Shown here in pieces: positions 44,457 to 56,146 of a stretch of 64,000 nt of DNA. Each line of letters begins with the position of its first letter. Position 1 is the stretch's first letter. Under the pieces are notes generated by a model. It searched no databases, was not told where the DNA came from, and saw nothing but the letters and a program-made list of their open reading frames with translations. The translations under genes were made by a program, and so were the position numbers. This DNA is from Austropuccinia psidii (taxonomy: Eukaryota > Basidiomycota > Pucciniomycetes > Pucciniales > Sphaerophragmiaceae): contig JALGQZ010000007.1 of the NCBI GenBank assembly GCA_023105745.1, positions 2,835,592 to 2,899,591 of the forward strand. The letters are read 5' to 3'.

Positions 44457-45954
44457 GGAATGCTTGTGAACAAACTGATTTTCAATAAATCAATTGGTAG
44501 CACCAGAATCAATGAGAATACTGTAAAAAACATCAGAAAGAGAGGAAAAAACAAAGAATTTAAGAGAATTCTTTACACCAGTATTCAGAATGCACAATTG
44601 TGCTCTGGATGGAAAACAGTGAAGACCATTGAACACAACATGGTATTCACTCAGGCTTTTCCCTCGCTGGGAAATTGGCCTGATGGGTGGGTAAGCTTGT
44701 TTTGAGTCCTTTTGAAACAGGACTCGAGACTATGCTTCCCACCACAATAGGTACATAGACCCTCCTTGATTCTTCTTTCTTTTTCAGAATTCATTAACTT
44801 TAAGTCTTTATTCAGCAAAGAAGAATGGGGCTTGTCCCACTTTTGAAAATTCTTCTTCTTCTTATGACTTGAGCTTGAAGAATTTTGAGGATGAGAAGAG
44901 TTTCACTTTGAGGCTTCTGGCTTCTTCTCTTGATGATGACTCTTCTCTTTATCGCTCTCATGGTCCCTGGAATCAAGTTCCAGGGTGACCTCTATTAAGT
45001 CTTGAAGGAGAGGAGGCCAACTGATCCGCCATCATGGCTGGCAATCCCTTCCTGAAATTATGGATAAGAGCCCTTTCACCCCAATCTCCAATTCTTGAGA
45101 CCAAGCTCATGAAATTGGCTATGTATAAAGAAACATGGCCACCTTCTTTTATTATTAGAGAATCCAATTCTGTGTTAGCTTTTCTGACTTCATTTGGGTC
45201 CCCAAATAAAGTAAAGAGTTGACATTCAAAAATGTTCCAAGAATTGAGAAGGTAATTTGAGTCTTGATTGGTGAGATTGGAAAGGTGAGGCTCAATCCAT
45301 TTTGCAGCCCTGAAAATGAGAAATGAAGTGGCATAGAGAACTTTCTTTATGTCTTGAGAGAAATTTGCCACATCATTATGAAAGATCAATTGACAAGACT
45401 GAATGAAGCTTCTGACTTTGAAGGGCTGAGTCCCATAAAAGCATTCTGGTTCCTTCATAGATGGAGTCCTGAAGGCTGGTGGTCTTGATGACTCAGAAAC
45501 TGAAGCTTCTTGAAAATTGGCCATAACTTGAGTCATCTGCTGCATAATGGCCAATAATTATGGCTCAGACTGATGAGAGACAGGCTGATCAGACTGGGCT
45601 AGAGTTGGTCCTCCAGTACCTTGGGATGCCCCCACCAGAGCAGGAACACCTTCAGTACCATCAGACTCTTCCTCTTCCACAGAATTCTCCTCCTCCTCTT
45701 CACCATCTTCACCCGAACCGTTGAAAATGGTCCTTGAAGTTCCCGGGAACCCGCCAACTACTCCTGATACTGAATATGATCTTCTTGGCCCTCTTCCTTC
45801 CTTCCTGGATGGTGCTGCTCCTTCCATACGGGGCCCTCAGTTGAGGAACTGCTGGGGTGCCATCAAGAGGAGGTCTTGGAGTTGGAGTAAGAACAGCTTG
45901 AGTTCTGGCCTGAGATCTGGTCTGTCTTGCAGGAGGTGAATGTTGAATGGGCAT
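44457..45954 (-). pseudogene. gag: Family A gag, minus strand
   Basis: The ATG complements 45952-45954 and starts MPIQHSPPARQTRSQ. A frameshift near 45830 leads to the acidic stretch GEDGEEEEENSVEEEESDGTEG (45827-45558), a stop, then the capsid-like domain (45554-44973; MKEPECFYGTQPFKVRSFIQSCQLIFHND and GGHVSLYIANFMSLVSRIGDWGERALIHNFRKGL). The zinc knuckle (CTYCGGKHSLESC) is at about 44764-44722. Compared with the plus-strand copy, part of gag after residue FRKGLP is shortened. Confidence 0.88.
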
Positions 45955-46668
45955 TACTTCAGGGATAAAATTGAATTAAATGAATAAAAAATCAAAATTT
46001 GCTTGAAGTCAAAAATCAACAATCAAATCTTGAGGAAATTCAATCAATAAAATAAAAAAAATAAATTGAATATTGAAGTACTCAATCAATTGATGTCAAA
46101 TGAAATCTTCAAGTCAATAAATCAATATGTCAAGATCAATCAAAATCAAATCTTGCAAATATCAATCTATCAGATTAATTCTTGGGGAAATATCAATTTA
46201 TGTCAAAAATCTTGATGTAATAAAATCACCAAAGTCAATGAAATCTTCAGGTCAATCAATTTTCTTGAAGTCAATATCAATTATATGTCAAATCAATTCA
46301 AGTGAAAAGTTCCTGAAAATCAAAAATTTCTTGAAGAATAATTCAAAATGAAACTTGATATTAAGAGTGTGTTTCAACAATCTTGATGACCAATTTGAGA
46401 AAATCAAGTGAAAAATGAGATTAAGCCTGAATTAAGAATGAAATGAAATGGATTATTTGAGAGAAGATTTAAAAGAGAAAACAGAAATAAAACTTGGGTC
46501 AGCTTTCAATTTACAAAATGAAGAATGAATGAGGGAGAACTGAGAAGTGACAAAGAATCATAAAGCTCATAAGCATTAAAGAGTCAAAATTTTGATGAAA
46601 TGAGTGAATCAGAATGATAAAGTAATTAATGAACAGAATGAAAAGAAATTATGAGTTAATTAATATAA
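45955..46668 (-). other. Family A leader, minus strand
   Basis: AT-rich region between 5' LTR and gag, rich in TCAATNAA repeats. The first bases after the LTR (TTATATTAATTAACTCATAA) match those at 5262 in the plus-strand copy, so they may matter for priming; no standard tRNA match was recognised. Confidence 0.55.
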
Positions 46669-48266
46669 TGTCACGGGGGTCTTATGGAAGCAAGAGTGGC
46701 CTGGCACTAAGGATCAAGAACTCACTTGGAGGGCTTCAAAAGAATATATTTCTTTAAAGAAGAATAAAAGTTAAAGACAAGTATTCCAAAAGATAAAATA
46801 AAAGGAAGCCAATGGCTAGGATAATAAGAAGCCAAAAGCCAAAAAGCCAACCAAATGAATCCTCAATTCACTGTTTCAACCTGCCAGAAAGAACAATGGA
46901 ATTAGTAAAGGATATGACCACCAATATCCAGTGACAGGCAAAGAAGAAAAGGTTCAAATGACTGACTTAAGATTATCAGTATTTACTTTAATAAGGTAAA
47001 AGAAAATAGTGATAAAAAGAAATTCAATATATATATTAACTGGGGAGAAATTCCCCAGGTGATGAAAGGTGGACAGTATATGTGAAAAGCTGAAAGGCTG
47101 ATCCTGGAAGGTGAATCATCTGGAAGTATTGCCTGAATTGGGCCAATACAGTTCTGGCCATCTTCAGAATTGAACTGTGTGAATGGATTCCCACAGTGGA
47201 ATATGAACTGGCCCCATCGGGCCAAGGCCATACAGGATGCTTTATTATTACCTGTATGGACGAATTGAGTTGTCCAAGGAAGGCTAAGTACTTGATGCCT
47301 TGACAATGATTGGAAAGATTGATAACCTCTGAGAATTGCCCTTAGAATAGTCCTGATGAGAAAATGACAACCCAACTCCTGCAGGGCCAGGTGGTTGGGG
47401 TCCTTGAATGGTCTTCTGGTAGCCACCAGGGAATTGCCAGACTGAATAGCTGAAAAGTCCTCCTTTGAAATTGGTGATAGATTTGGGATTTGATTTGGAA
47501 TCACATAATTGGGTCTTGAAAATGTTAACATTGGATTGCTGAGCAAAAATGGTGCATAATGGTATATTATACCATATATGAACCACTCCTGGTCCTTGAG
47601 TATGGAGTGTATTGAAGAAAGGGAAGTCTTCCCCTGAACTGGAGGGGAATCCTTGCTTGGAGCTGATCTGGTGGCCTCTGATGGCTGCCAGAGGCCATGG
47701 ACTGATTTATGGTCAACTTGTGGTTCTTGGCCAATTTGGGTCCTAAGGTGATTTTTGGCCATTTGGGGTCAAAAAGTGGCTCAGGTGGGCCCACTTGTGG
47801 TTTGGGACCCACCTGGCTTTGGGGGCTGCTGAACTACCACCTTGGCCCCTTTTGGCCTCATTGGAATCCATGGCCCATGGGTCGTAGAGGTTGTAAGGGG
47901 CCTAAATGGCCCAAACCCCCCTAATATAAAGGGTTGGGCCAAGGGCCCTGGTGGTGGCTAGAGGGGCCATAGGCCCCCAGAAGACTGAAAAGACCCTCAG
48001 GCTCAAAAACAAGGATAATGGCCTGGGGGTTGGTGAGGTGGACAATTGGCCAATGAGGCCAATGAAGGCAGGATATGGCCTGAGGCCATAAATGAGGTCT
48101 GGGGCCATATTTGGCCAGTGGAAGGGTGTTATGGCCAAGAGGCCATAGAGCACCAAAAGGGTATCATTGTCCATAAACATATTGTATGGCCAATTGACCA
48201 TAACTTGGGTTCAGGTTGGAATTGCTGCAACACCCATTGAGGGGGTGATTATTTGTGATTGTGACA
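46669..48266 (-). repeat. 5' LTR of minus-strand family A element
   Basis: TGTCACAATC (48266) to CCCGTGACA (46669), 1,598 bp. The U3 part (about 47690-48220) is dense in GGCC. It is flanked outside by GTATA. Confidence 0.92.
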
Positions 48267-48271
48267 GTATA

Positions 48272-49489
48272 ATATTTTATTTATTATAATTTTGGCATCA
48301 GAAAATCAGTACAAATTTTTATTTATGCTTTTTTATAAGTTACAATACAACAATGGCGGCGTAGCTGCATTGTTCTTTAGTAAATTTAAAAGGGCAAGAA
48401 GACACAAGTCCTAAGTGCCAATGGAAGTCAGGGACAGAGAGCAACGCAGCAGACCTGGAAACAGGAAAGGTAAAAGAGGACACAATGGGGTAGGTACAAC
48501 ACCTCAGGGAGGGTTCCATTGTATAGTAGAGAATCTGACAGGTCTAGATACATGAATAACCATCATTGGGGACAATAACTACTGGTGTTGATGAATATGA
48601 ACCCACTGGGGTTATAAGAATAATTCTAATTGCATAGGAGAGAGTCAAACATATGCAAGTCTTTTAAGAGTAGATTTGCCCAGACTAGTGCACCCGTAGT
48701 TGGCGCTTAGTAGATTAGTAAGTATCATCGTATTTCTTTTAGTAAATCATGCTCGAAATGTTGCCACTGCTTTGGGTTATATCACCCATCCTGGAGCACA
48801 TGCATTTCTGCCAGAAAATCATAGTATTGCGTAGAGTGTTTAGGAAGTTACTCTTCAAGGGAGAAAGACCTTTTTCAGCTGAGACATCTCCCTTGTCACT
48901 CACCGGGAGGGTGTTATAAGCGTACGTAACTTTTGGCTTAATAGGTGAGACGAAATTCCAACACCTACGGTTGCACCGTCGCAATGGGACTAGGGTGCCT
49001 TCTCCAGCGCGAGCAAAGGCATCTTTCCTACAATTCCCACATTTTTATCGTCCAGTCGTGAATTTGACGTGCACTATCCTGAGTTACCAGAGTGGATATC
49101 ATACAGCTGGTCACATGGCCTTGGACTTGGTCCTTCCTAAAGTTTCTTAGGTTTCTGCAACACGCCTACCGATTGTGATGAATGTCATGTTTTGGGACGC
49201 CAGTTTCAAGTTACCCTGTTTCCAAAAATATCACGCACTTGCCAGCAAGGACGGAGGTATCATTGATGGATGAAAAGTTTTGAAGTGCGAATTTATTGAA
49301 CTAAGCTTTGCCAATCCTGCTATACACCCTTTCCCCTTCATGTCCACTTTTCGTCTCTGGAGCTTTCACGAAAGCTACGTTTAAAGTGAAAAAAACACAT
49401 ACCGAAATAGCATCCAGGACTTTTCTAACGAGAGCAAATTTGTGTAAACTTCCCTTGTCCTCTCCTCCAATTTGCTTTCGGGCGTCAAG
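48272..49489. other. Probable host sequence upstream of a candidate gene
   Basis: Base composition is visibly more balanced than in the surrounding elements and no element segment was recognised. An 81-codon minus-strand frame (48984-48739) is present without a recognisable domain. The last few hundred bases may hold the promoter of the downstream gene. Confidence 0.5.
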
Positions 49490-51489
49490 ATGGGCAGACT
49501 CCATATCAGCTTCAAGCGGCTGGTACTATTCTTGGAAATTGTCTTGAGCCCAACTTTCCAAGCTTTCCATGAAAATGATCTCTTTTACTGGGTTCCAGCC
49601 CTTATTCCTACTCACGAACCCTTTTCTTTCGACGCACCCAATGCAAATATCAATGTCGCCCCGATGTCTGAGAACGTGAACTCTGCCCAAGCAGATTTGC
49701 AAACGGCGCCAACGCCCAAGTTGTCTCCATTGGTTATTACACCCCATCACCAACGCACTTCAAGCGAGCTGCTGAGCCAGCTTCGAAGTTATCCCATGCT
49801 CTCCCCACCAGTTATGGGAAGATACCCACATGGCTTTGGTAAATATAATATATGTATATATTAGCTATCGAACAAATCTGATATAGTTTTTCATTTTTCA
49901 ATGAAACTTTTCGTCACAATAATTTATTATTTTGGGTATTTTACCTTGGGGAAAACGTGGAAAAGTAAACTTAGGAGTATGTCCATTTCAAGGTCGCAAT
50001 GCACATCTATACCAGCTAAAATGCTATGCCTATCGCAATTCTCACGCCAAGCTTTGTTTTTTTATAGCCACATCAAACACAGGAAAGCAGACTAGACTTC
50101 GCAATCAAAAAACACCAAGCACTATCCCATGATCATGATCAAGTCCCAAGTCAAATTGACCCAGAGTCATCATCTAAGACGGGGCCTCCCGTGAACCATG
50201 ATCGGAAGCTGGGTAAGTATGTGGACTATTCAACCATCCTTGAAAACAATCAACTCATATGTCTGGTACAAGAAAGCTGATCAAACTACTTCGTTCTACG
50301 ACAATTGATCGATTTTGGTATTTGGGCTTCGAAGAACAAGAAATACGTCTCAATTCGGTAGGTTTAACTGATGTGTATAGTGTACCTCAAAACAACCCCT
50401 AAAATCGGTCGCCTCTTCGCGCTTATGCTTTCAACCCTTTCTCATTGTTTGGCAAACCAGGGAAACTGTTGGCCTGAAAGGCATGGTACCCATTTTCAAG
50501 ATCACACGCCAAGTCTTGGTGATCTCAATTACCGGATCAATTCAGAAGCTTTTGATCAGCAGAATAAAGCCACGCTTCAGGAAAGAAGGGGGCAAAAGAG
50601 GCCTCTTACAAGGCTACCTCAAACTTCGGCCCACAAAAATCATAAAATAGTTCCATTAGACCCCCTTCGGTATGAATCTTGCAAAGGAACATGCGAAAAA
50701 ATTGAAATACCCTCAAAGGAAAGTATTTATGCTCAGATTGCAGTCTTCTCACGGTTTCCGAAATTCTTGATTGCAAACGATGACAAAATTTTATCCATTG
50801 ATCATTTTGTGCTCATCCACTGCAAGGAGCTTTTGGCTCGATTTCGTGGTTACCGTCCAACGCCTTTCCAGCTTTCACCCAGGCTAAAAAAGCTGCATGA
50901 TTTATTGGTACACATCGGGCAGCTGCATTGCTGTGTTGTGGAGCTTTTTGCGCCTCAAACCAACACCATGAGTAAAGTAGTTAAAGAGGAAACAGAGGCT
51001 TTCTTCGCTTTCCTAAATGAAAAAATTCTAAATCAAGAGTTCATACAAGATTTTCTTACGCAAGGATCCACCCTGAGCGTCGACCAGTTCCACAAATCCA
51101 TCATAAGCTACCTGGACTACAAGGATAACTCAGAGGTTCGACAGATACTTCTTCCTGGAGGAAAATCCGGTACCGTTATTGTAGCCTACGGTAAGTTGCG
51201 TGCAACTACGATAGCAGGTAATTTCCTTGAAGATTATCTCAAGCTCAATGAACAGAAGTTCAACGCATTGTTCCCTAGTGATAACTATTTCGTATTATTT
51301 CTTCAAAAATTGGGACACAAAATTCGTAAAAATTCATTTCGGGATTGGAGGGAAAACGTTGCAAGCAGGCCCCTACATTTTGGGCCACTGCCATGGGGTA
51401 ACACTTTCAATCTTAGCATGATGAATAAAGAAAAAGGAAGATGGGACTTTCCAAAACTTTTGACTTATTTGAAAGAAAATACGAAATAA
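49490..51489 (+). CDS. Candidate host gene: multi-exon secreted protein of unknown function
   Basis: The ATG at 49490 starts MGRLHISFKRLVLFLEIVLSPTFQAFHEND, a basic N-end and hydrophobic core like a signal peptide. Exon 1 (49490-49838) ends at a donor GTAAAT. A later exon, 50068-50212, follows a strong acceptor TTTTTTTATAG and ends at a donor GTAAGT; its reading frame passes in phase through an intron 50213-50380 (acceptor GTGTATAG) into a long last exon, 50381-51489, of 369 codons to the TAA. A GTATGT donor at 49977 may start the intron that ends at 50067. The join between exon 1 and 50068 is out of phase as I read it, so one small exon or another splice site is missed. The last exon is mostly helical-looking with few Cys; I recognise no domain. 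A rust-specific secreted protein or effector is possible, but that is inference. Confidence 0.55.
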
Positions 51490-52229
51490 ACGATATTTTT
51501 GATACACTTCAATAGGAAAGAATCACAAAAACGATTCCCTTTCAATTGTTTTTTTTTCAAGAATGAAAAGATAAAAACTATTAAGATTTAGGCTTTAAAT
51601 TGTACTTTTTTATCAAAGCAAATGAATAAGTCGGATTATTTTGTTTTTAAATATTTTATAAATGTGACTTCTATTGAGAAAAACATCCATTTTTGAAATT
51701 TTGTGCCCATACTGTTCTTCTACAAGCAGAAATTGAATCTAAAAAGATATAAACCAATTTTGTGTATTTAGATTTCTATTTAGCTCAGATACCACATAGA
51801 AGCTATAAACAATATTATTCAAACAAATGATATAAAATATCAAATTATGCCTTCAAAAGTGCCTAGAAATTGTGAAGATTATCAGAGAAAAGATATTTTA
51901 ACAATAAAAATAAAAAATCATATCACTTATGACAAATAAAAAAAATTGTTCTATAGAAATTGAGAGTAAAAATAATTACAACTAGCTTCTTGATTAAGAG
52001 GAAAAAAGTCTGTAAGATGAATTTACTGGTTGCTTTTAAAGTTTAGAAAAATTCAACAATAACAGAGCTTTAATTAAGATTCTGAATCTTGAAAGTGAAA
52101 ATACAAAATCTAAGCTTGGTATAAATTGGAAAATCTAAATCAGGACAAAAAAATCAAAATAAAGGAAAAAACAGTATTAAATAAGCAATGAGAAGAATAT
52201 ATGACAGTGAGGGTGATGTGACTTCATAT
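51490..52229. other. AT-rich intergenic sequence
   Basis: Presumed 3' flank of the candidate host gene. No coding frame or element was recognised. The last bases before 52230 flank a minus-strand LTR end. Confidence 0.5.
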
Positions 52230-52370
52230 TGTAAGGTTTAACTATGAAAAAATAAGTAAATATTACCAATATTGTACTTATTGTACTATTAATGTGCTTA
52301 TGAAATTAAAGAATAAGATCAAAAATAATTATAATAATGGAGAATTATTATAATTATGGCATGAAATATT
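52230..52370 (-). repeat. 3' end of a family B-type LTR, minus strand
   Basis: The sequence TGTAAGGTTTAACTATG and the following 130 bp are the reverse complement of the last about 140 bp of the family B LTR (compare 8610-8749), including a decayed end hairpin and the ATAATTATGGCAT block. It is cut at 52370 by the copia LTR; the rest of it lies beyond the nested insertions, outside the window. Confidence 0.8.
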
Positions 52371-52961
52371 TGTTGAAAATCACGATCCAGACAAAGACGA
52401 TCGTCAATGCGCCACACCTAGATCAACAAACTCTCAACGGCCACTATTCGAAAATCAACCGAATAATGATCAGCACGCGCAGATCACTGCGCATGATTGA
52501 ACATTCTCGAAGATATAAACCCTAATCTAATAACCTGAATCAATTGGATCTCCAATCACCTCCTCTCTTCTTTCCAACTCATTACTTCTACTCACTCCTT
52601 TCTCTCTCTTCTTCTCTTTCTTCATTCCTTTCTCTTTTTCTTCTCACTCTTTTATTCTCACCTTCCTTCAATCGTCTCTCATTCTCTCCTTTTTCTTTAC
52701 TCTTGGTTCCTCTATTTATTAATTATTCCTGCTTGATTCAGGTATTGTTGTTTCTCAAAAACCAATAGATTTAAACCTTCATGTTAACTAGCTCTTCACT
52801 GTTTAAGCAGATCAATTCCTTGTTTTACCCTACGTTGCTACTGCCTCTTTATTATCATAGCTATTTGTAGTCCACCGTTTAGGTATAATCCTTTCTTATT
52901 AAAACTTGTCTATTGCTACACTCATTAACACAATGTCATTCATTTAGTTTTGATCTCTAAC
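52371..52961 (+). repeat. Copia 5' LTR (end uncertain)
   Basis: It starts TGTTGAAAAT; the likely end is TCTAACA at 52961, 62 bp before the gag ATG. The region 52540-52710 is a long pyrimidine tract (TTTCTCTCTT-rich), as around fungal transcription starts. With no second LTR in the window the end could not be confirmed; the alternative ACTCATTAACA at 52930 is possible. Confidence 0.6.
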
Positions 52962-53022
52962 AGATTTACAGTCTCGGTTGCTCTCAACTATCTCATAACA
53001 CGGTGGACTATCAGACTCACTA

Positions 53023-54908
53023 TGAACTTTGAGAATAATGCTGAAGTCAATTCAACACCCATACTCAACAATTCCAATTATGGTGAATGGGTTGCTCGAA
53101 TGACTATTCTCCTAAGATCCAAAGATCTGCTTGATGTTTGTGAAAAGCCAATTCCCTTGGACCTTTCCACCACAGCCACAAACAAGTGGAATAAGTCAAG
53201 TTTCGATGCAATCAGAATCATTTCATGTTGAGTCAGTAATCGAGTATTTATTGAAGTGGTTAAGCAATTCTCCAAGAACGCTCACCTCCTTTGGACCAAA
53301 CTCGAAGAACAGTACGCATCTAAAAAGGCAGTCAACAGGGGCAGAGTATGGATGCAATGGCTCAAGCTCAACTATGATGGAAACCTCCAACACTACATTG
53401 ACAACAGCAGAACGTTAATGATGGCACTTGAAACTGTAAACATTACTATCCCTGATGAATGTCACTCATTTTCGCTCCTTGGAAAACTATCAGGAGATCC
53501 CAAATTGCACTTGTATGTTGAGTTTCTTACTTTAAATGAAGATCTTGTCAAAAATCCCAAATTAGTTCTTGCTAAACTACAAGAATTCCACAACAATTCC
53601 TCTTCACAAGAAAAATCCATTTCACCCTCAGCCTCTGCTCTCTTATCTGAATCAGCTCATCTGTATAAAATCACCTATTTTTGCTCTAATGGGAAACATA
53701 ACCCAATGTGCACTACTCATAGGAAAAATGAGTGTTATGCCAAAAACCCACATCTCAGACCTCCACGGCAAAACAATAAAAGGAAGAATCAAGTTTCGGC
53801 TCATTTTTCTACTGCTCAGGCTCTGATCACAAGAAACAAACTGGATATTATTTCTCAAGAGCTAATTATTGACTTTGGTGCTACTCACCACATGTTTAAC
53901 TCTCCTAGGTATTTCACTTCCTTTACCCAAACGCCAGAAGTAAATGTTAGCACTGGAGACTCGGCTAGCACTCTTGTGTTGGTAGGAACAGGCACCATCG
54001 TTATTCTATGTGGTAATCAAGTCCTCACTCTCAAGAACTCTCTTCTTGTTCCAAGGCTTAATTGCAATCTAGTTAGCTTACTGGCATTAAGCCACAAAAA
54101 GATGGTTATTCAACGAGAAGGAGATTCATTTACTCTTGAAACTGGTGAAAAGGGGAAAATTAAACGAAAGATCATCAACAATCTAATGCGAATTGGATTC
54201 TCAATTCCAAAAATTTATTCTACCACCACCCCTTTAAATCTATGGCACAAAAGGTTGGGTCATCCTGGGAACCCGGCTATCAAAGAAATGGGACTTCCTA
54301 CAGTCAATTCAGTCTGTTCAACATGTGATCTTAACAAAATGTGCATGCTTCCTTTCAACAATCATCTTGGAGATGTAAGTCAACCTCTTGACTGTGTCCA
54401 TCTTGATCTTGTTGGTCCTATATCTCCTGAATCAATCTCTGGGTTTCTCTATTTCCTCACAATAATGGATCAAGCCACCTCATTTAAAATTTTTCGTCTG
54501 CTAAAGCTAAAATCTGATGCTTTTGATCAGTTTGTCATCGTCAAAAATCATATTGAAAACCTGCATGATCGAAAAATAAAGACCCTAGTATCGGATCGTG
54601 GTGGTGAATTTGTGAATGAAAAATTCAAAAAACTAGCCGAAACTAATGGCTTCATTCACATCTTATCTCCACAAGAGACCCCACAACACAATGGGTTTGC
54701 AGAAAGGGCTAATCGAACTATAATCGAGAAGGCCAGATGTATTCTTAATCGCTCAAATCTTTCAAAGAGCTATTGGGCTGAAGCAGTAAGCACTGCAACC
54801 TTTCTCTCTAATCTTACACCTACTCCCTCCAGGAGCAATCTCAGTCCATATGTCATCTGGAAGGGTTTGCCACCCAGAATCAGGCAGCTTCGGGTCTTTG
54901 GTTGTTGA
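53023..54908 (+). pseudogene. gag-pol: Copia gag, protease and integrase
   Basis: The ATG at 53023 gives MNFENNAEVNSTPILNNSNYGEWVARM, the copia Gag N-terminus (the NY..W motif). A frameshift near 53230 moves to a long frame (53256-54908). The frame encodes Gag (YASKKAVNRGRVWMQWLKL), a degenerate Cys-rich stretch without a clean CCHC, a protease site IIDFGATHHM where DSGAT is expected, the pre-integrase domain (LWHKRLGHPGN...CSTCDLNKMCMLPF) and the integrase core with D (MDQATSF), D (SDRGGEF) and E (GFAERANR). A TGA at 54906 interrupts VFGC. Confidence 0.88.
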
Positions 54909-56146
54909 GCTATAATCTCGATACTGAAGAGTCAGCAAGACTGGAAGTTTAATGCTGTAGGATTGGAAGGGGTGTTTTTAGGGTACAAGAATGATAACAC
55001 CGCATATTGTCTTCTTTGGCTTTGCGACCTCAAGATTGTAATTTCAAAGCATGTGAAATTCTAAGAAAACGTATTCCCTCGCATTCAAGCTCCATCTCTA
55101 AGAGATGAAGCTTGAATTGTACCGTGGAACAATCAGCTTGAGTTGACTGAAACGGTAGATGAATTCCGTCAGTCTGGTCATTCTTTGGTAGATGAACTCC
55201 AAAAAAATGATACATTGCACTCAGTGGAGATTTCACCAAGACTGGTAGATGAAGCCCAAGAATCCTCTAGTGGTGCTGCAGCTGATGAAAACCCCGTACC
55301 TGCCAACCGCCCTCGCATTAAAGTAATTGGCCCAAGGCATCCAACTTTAATCATGAGCAGTATCAACAGTGGGAACATCCTGCCTTATCATCAACGACCT
55401 AAAATTCTCTTTACTTCTCTTGCCAAATCACCAAAGACTTATAATAAAGCTATCAAGTCCCCTGACAAATAGTCATGGCAAGCGGCAATTGACAAGGAGT
55501 TGTCTTTGATGAATCGATTACACGTCTGGGATGTTGTGGACCTGCAGCCTGATTACAAACTTGTTGGAACAACCTGGGTATTCTGAATAAAGAAGGGTCA
55601 CCTCAATAATGTCACTGAATATAAAGCTCGCCTCTGCGCTCAGGGGTTCACCCAAACGCCGGGGGTCAACTTTGAGAAGACATATGCTCCCACGCGTCGT
55701 CTCAATTCTCTCCGCTGCCTCATCTCCTATGCTGAATCAAGAGGGCTGAAGTTCCATCAAAGTGATATCAAGAGGGCCTTCCTCAACGCACTGCTCTCTG
55801 AGGTTGTCTATCTTTTGGTTCCTCAGGGTTTGGACTTTGACAAGAGAGCATTTTGTCTTGGTCTAAATAAGGCCATTTATGGCCTCAAGCAAGCCCCGTT
55901 GGCTTGGTATCAAAGGCTCAAGAAATGGCTTCTTCAAGCTGGGTTCTCAGCTTGCGTGCTTGATCCCTGTGTTTTCTTTGGCTCCAAAGGTACGATGACC
56001 TGGCTCTACATTCATGTGGACGACATTGCGATCTTTGGGGAAAACGTTTCCTCCTTCATCAAGGAAATATCGCACGAGTTTGATATCAAGGACATGGGTC
56101 CCGCTGATCTCATGCTGGGGATGGGTTCATTTCCCTTGATCAAAGC
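54909..56146 (+). pseudogene. pol: Copia linker and reverse transcriptase, truncated
   Basis: The same frame continues with further in-frame stops (about 55063, 55112, 55470 and 55585). The RT shows WQAAIDKELSLMNRLHVWDVV, ARLCAQGFTQTPGVNFEKTYAPT, SDIKRAFLNALL, LNKAIYGLKQAPLAWYQRL and the active site LYIHVDDIAIFG (VDD). It ends at 56146 with the B2 insertion, before RNase H. Confidence 0.88.

Larger units (their letters stand above)
38921..48266 (-). mobile_element. Complete family A Ty3/gypsy chromovirus-like element, minus strand, decayed
   Basis: On the minus strand: 5' LTR (48266-46669), leader, gag, protease, RT, RNase H, integrase, chromodomain, twin-repeat 3' region, polypurine tract, 3' LTR (40183-38921). 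The target duplication is GTATA (38916-38920 and 48267-48271). This copy defines the family's full layout and supports the reading of the broken plus-strand copy. Many stops and frameshifts and damaged catalytic motifs show it is inactive. Confidence 0.93.
52371..56146 (+). mobile_element. Ty1/copia retrotransposon, cut by a B2 insertion
   Basis: A 5' LTR starting TGTTGAAAAT is followed by gag, protease, integrase and RT, with integrase before RT, the Ty1/copia order. The element is inserted in a B-type LTR and is cut within RT at 56146 by the B2 LTR. RNase H and the 3' LTR would lie beyond the window end. Confidence 0.88.

Noticed and set aside
48739..48984. 81-codon minus-strand frame as a host gene
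   Set aside because: Short, without domain, splice context or conservation evidence; kept only as part of the unclassified host stretch.
52981..53010. CTCATAAC near the copia gag as a half-tRNA initiator-Met primer site
   Set aside because: The match is to the tRNA anticodon loop itself, not its complement, and it is about 30 bp from the likely LTR end.
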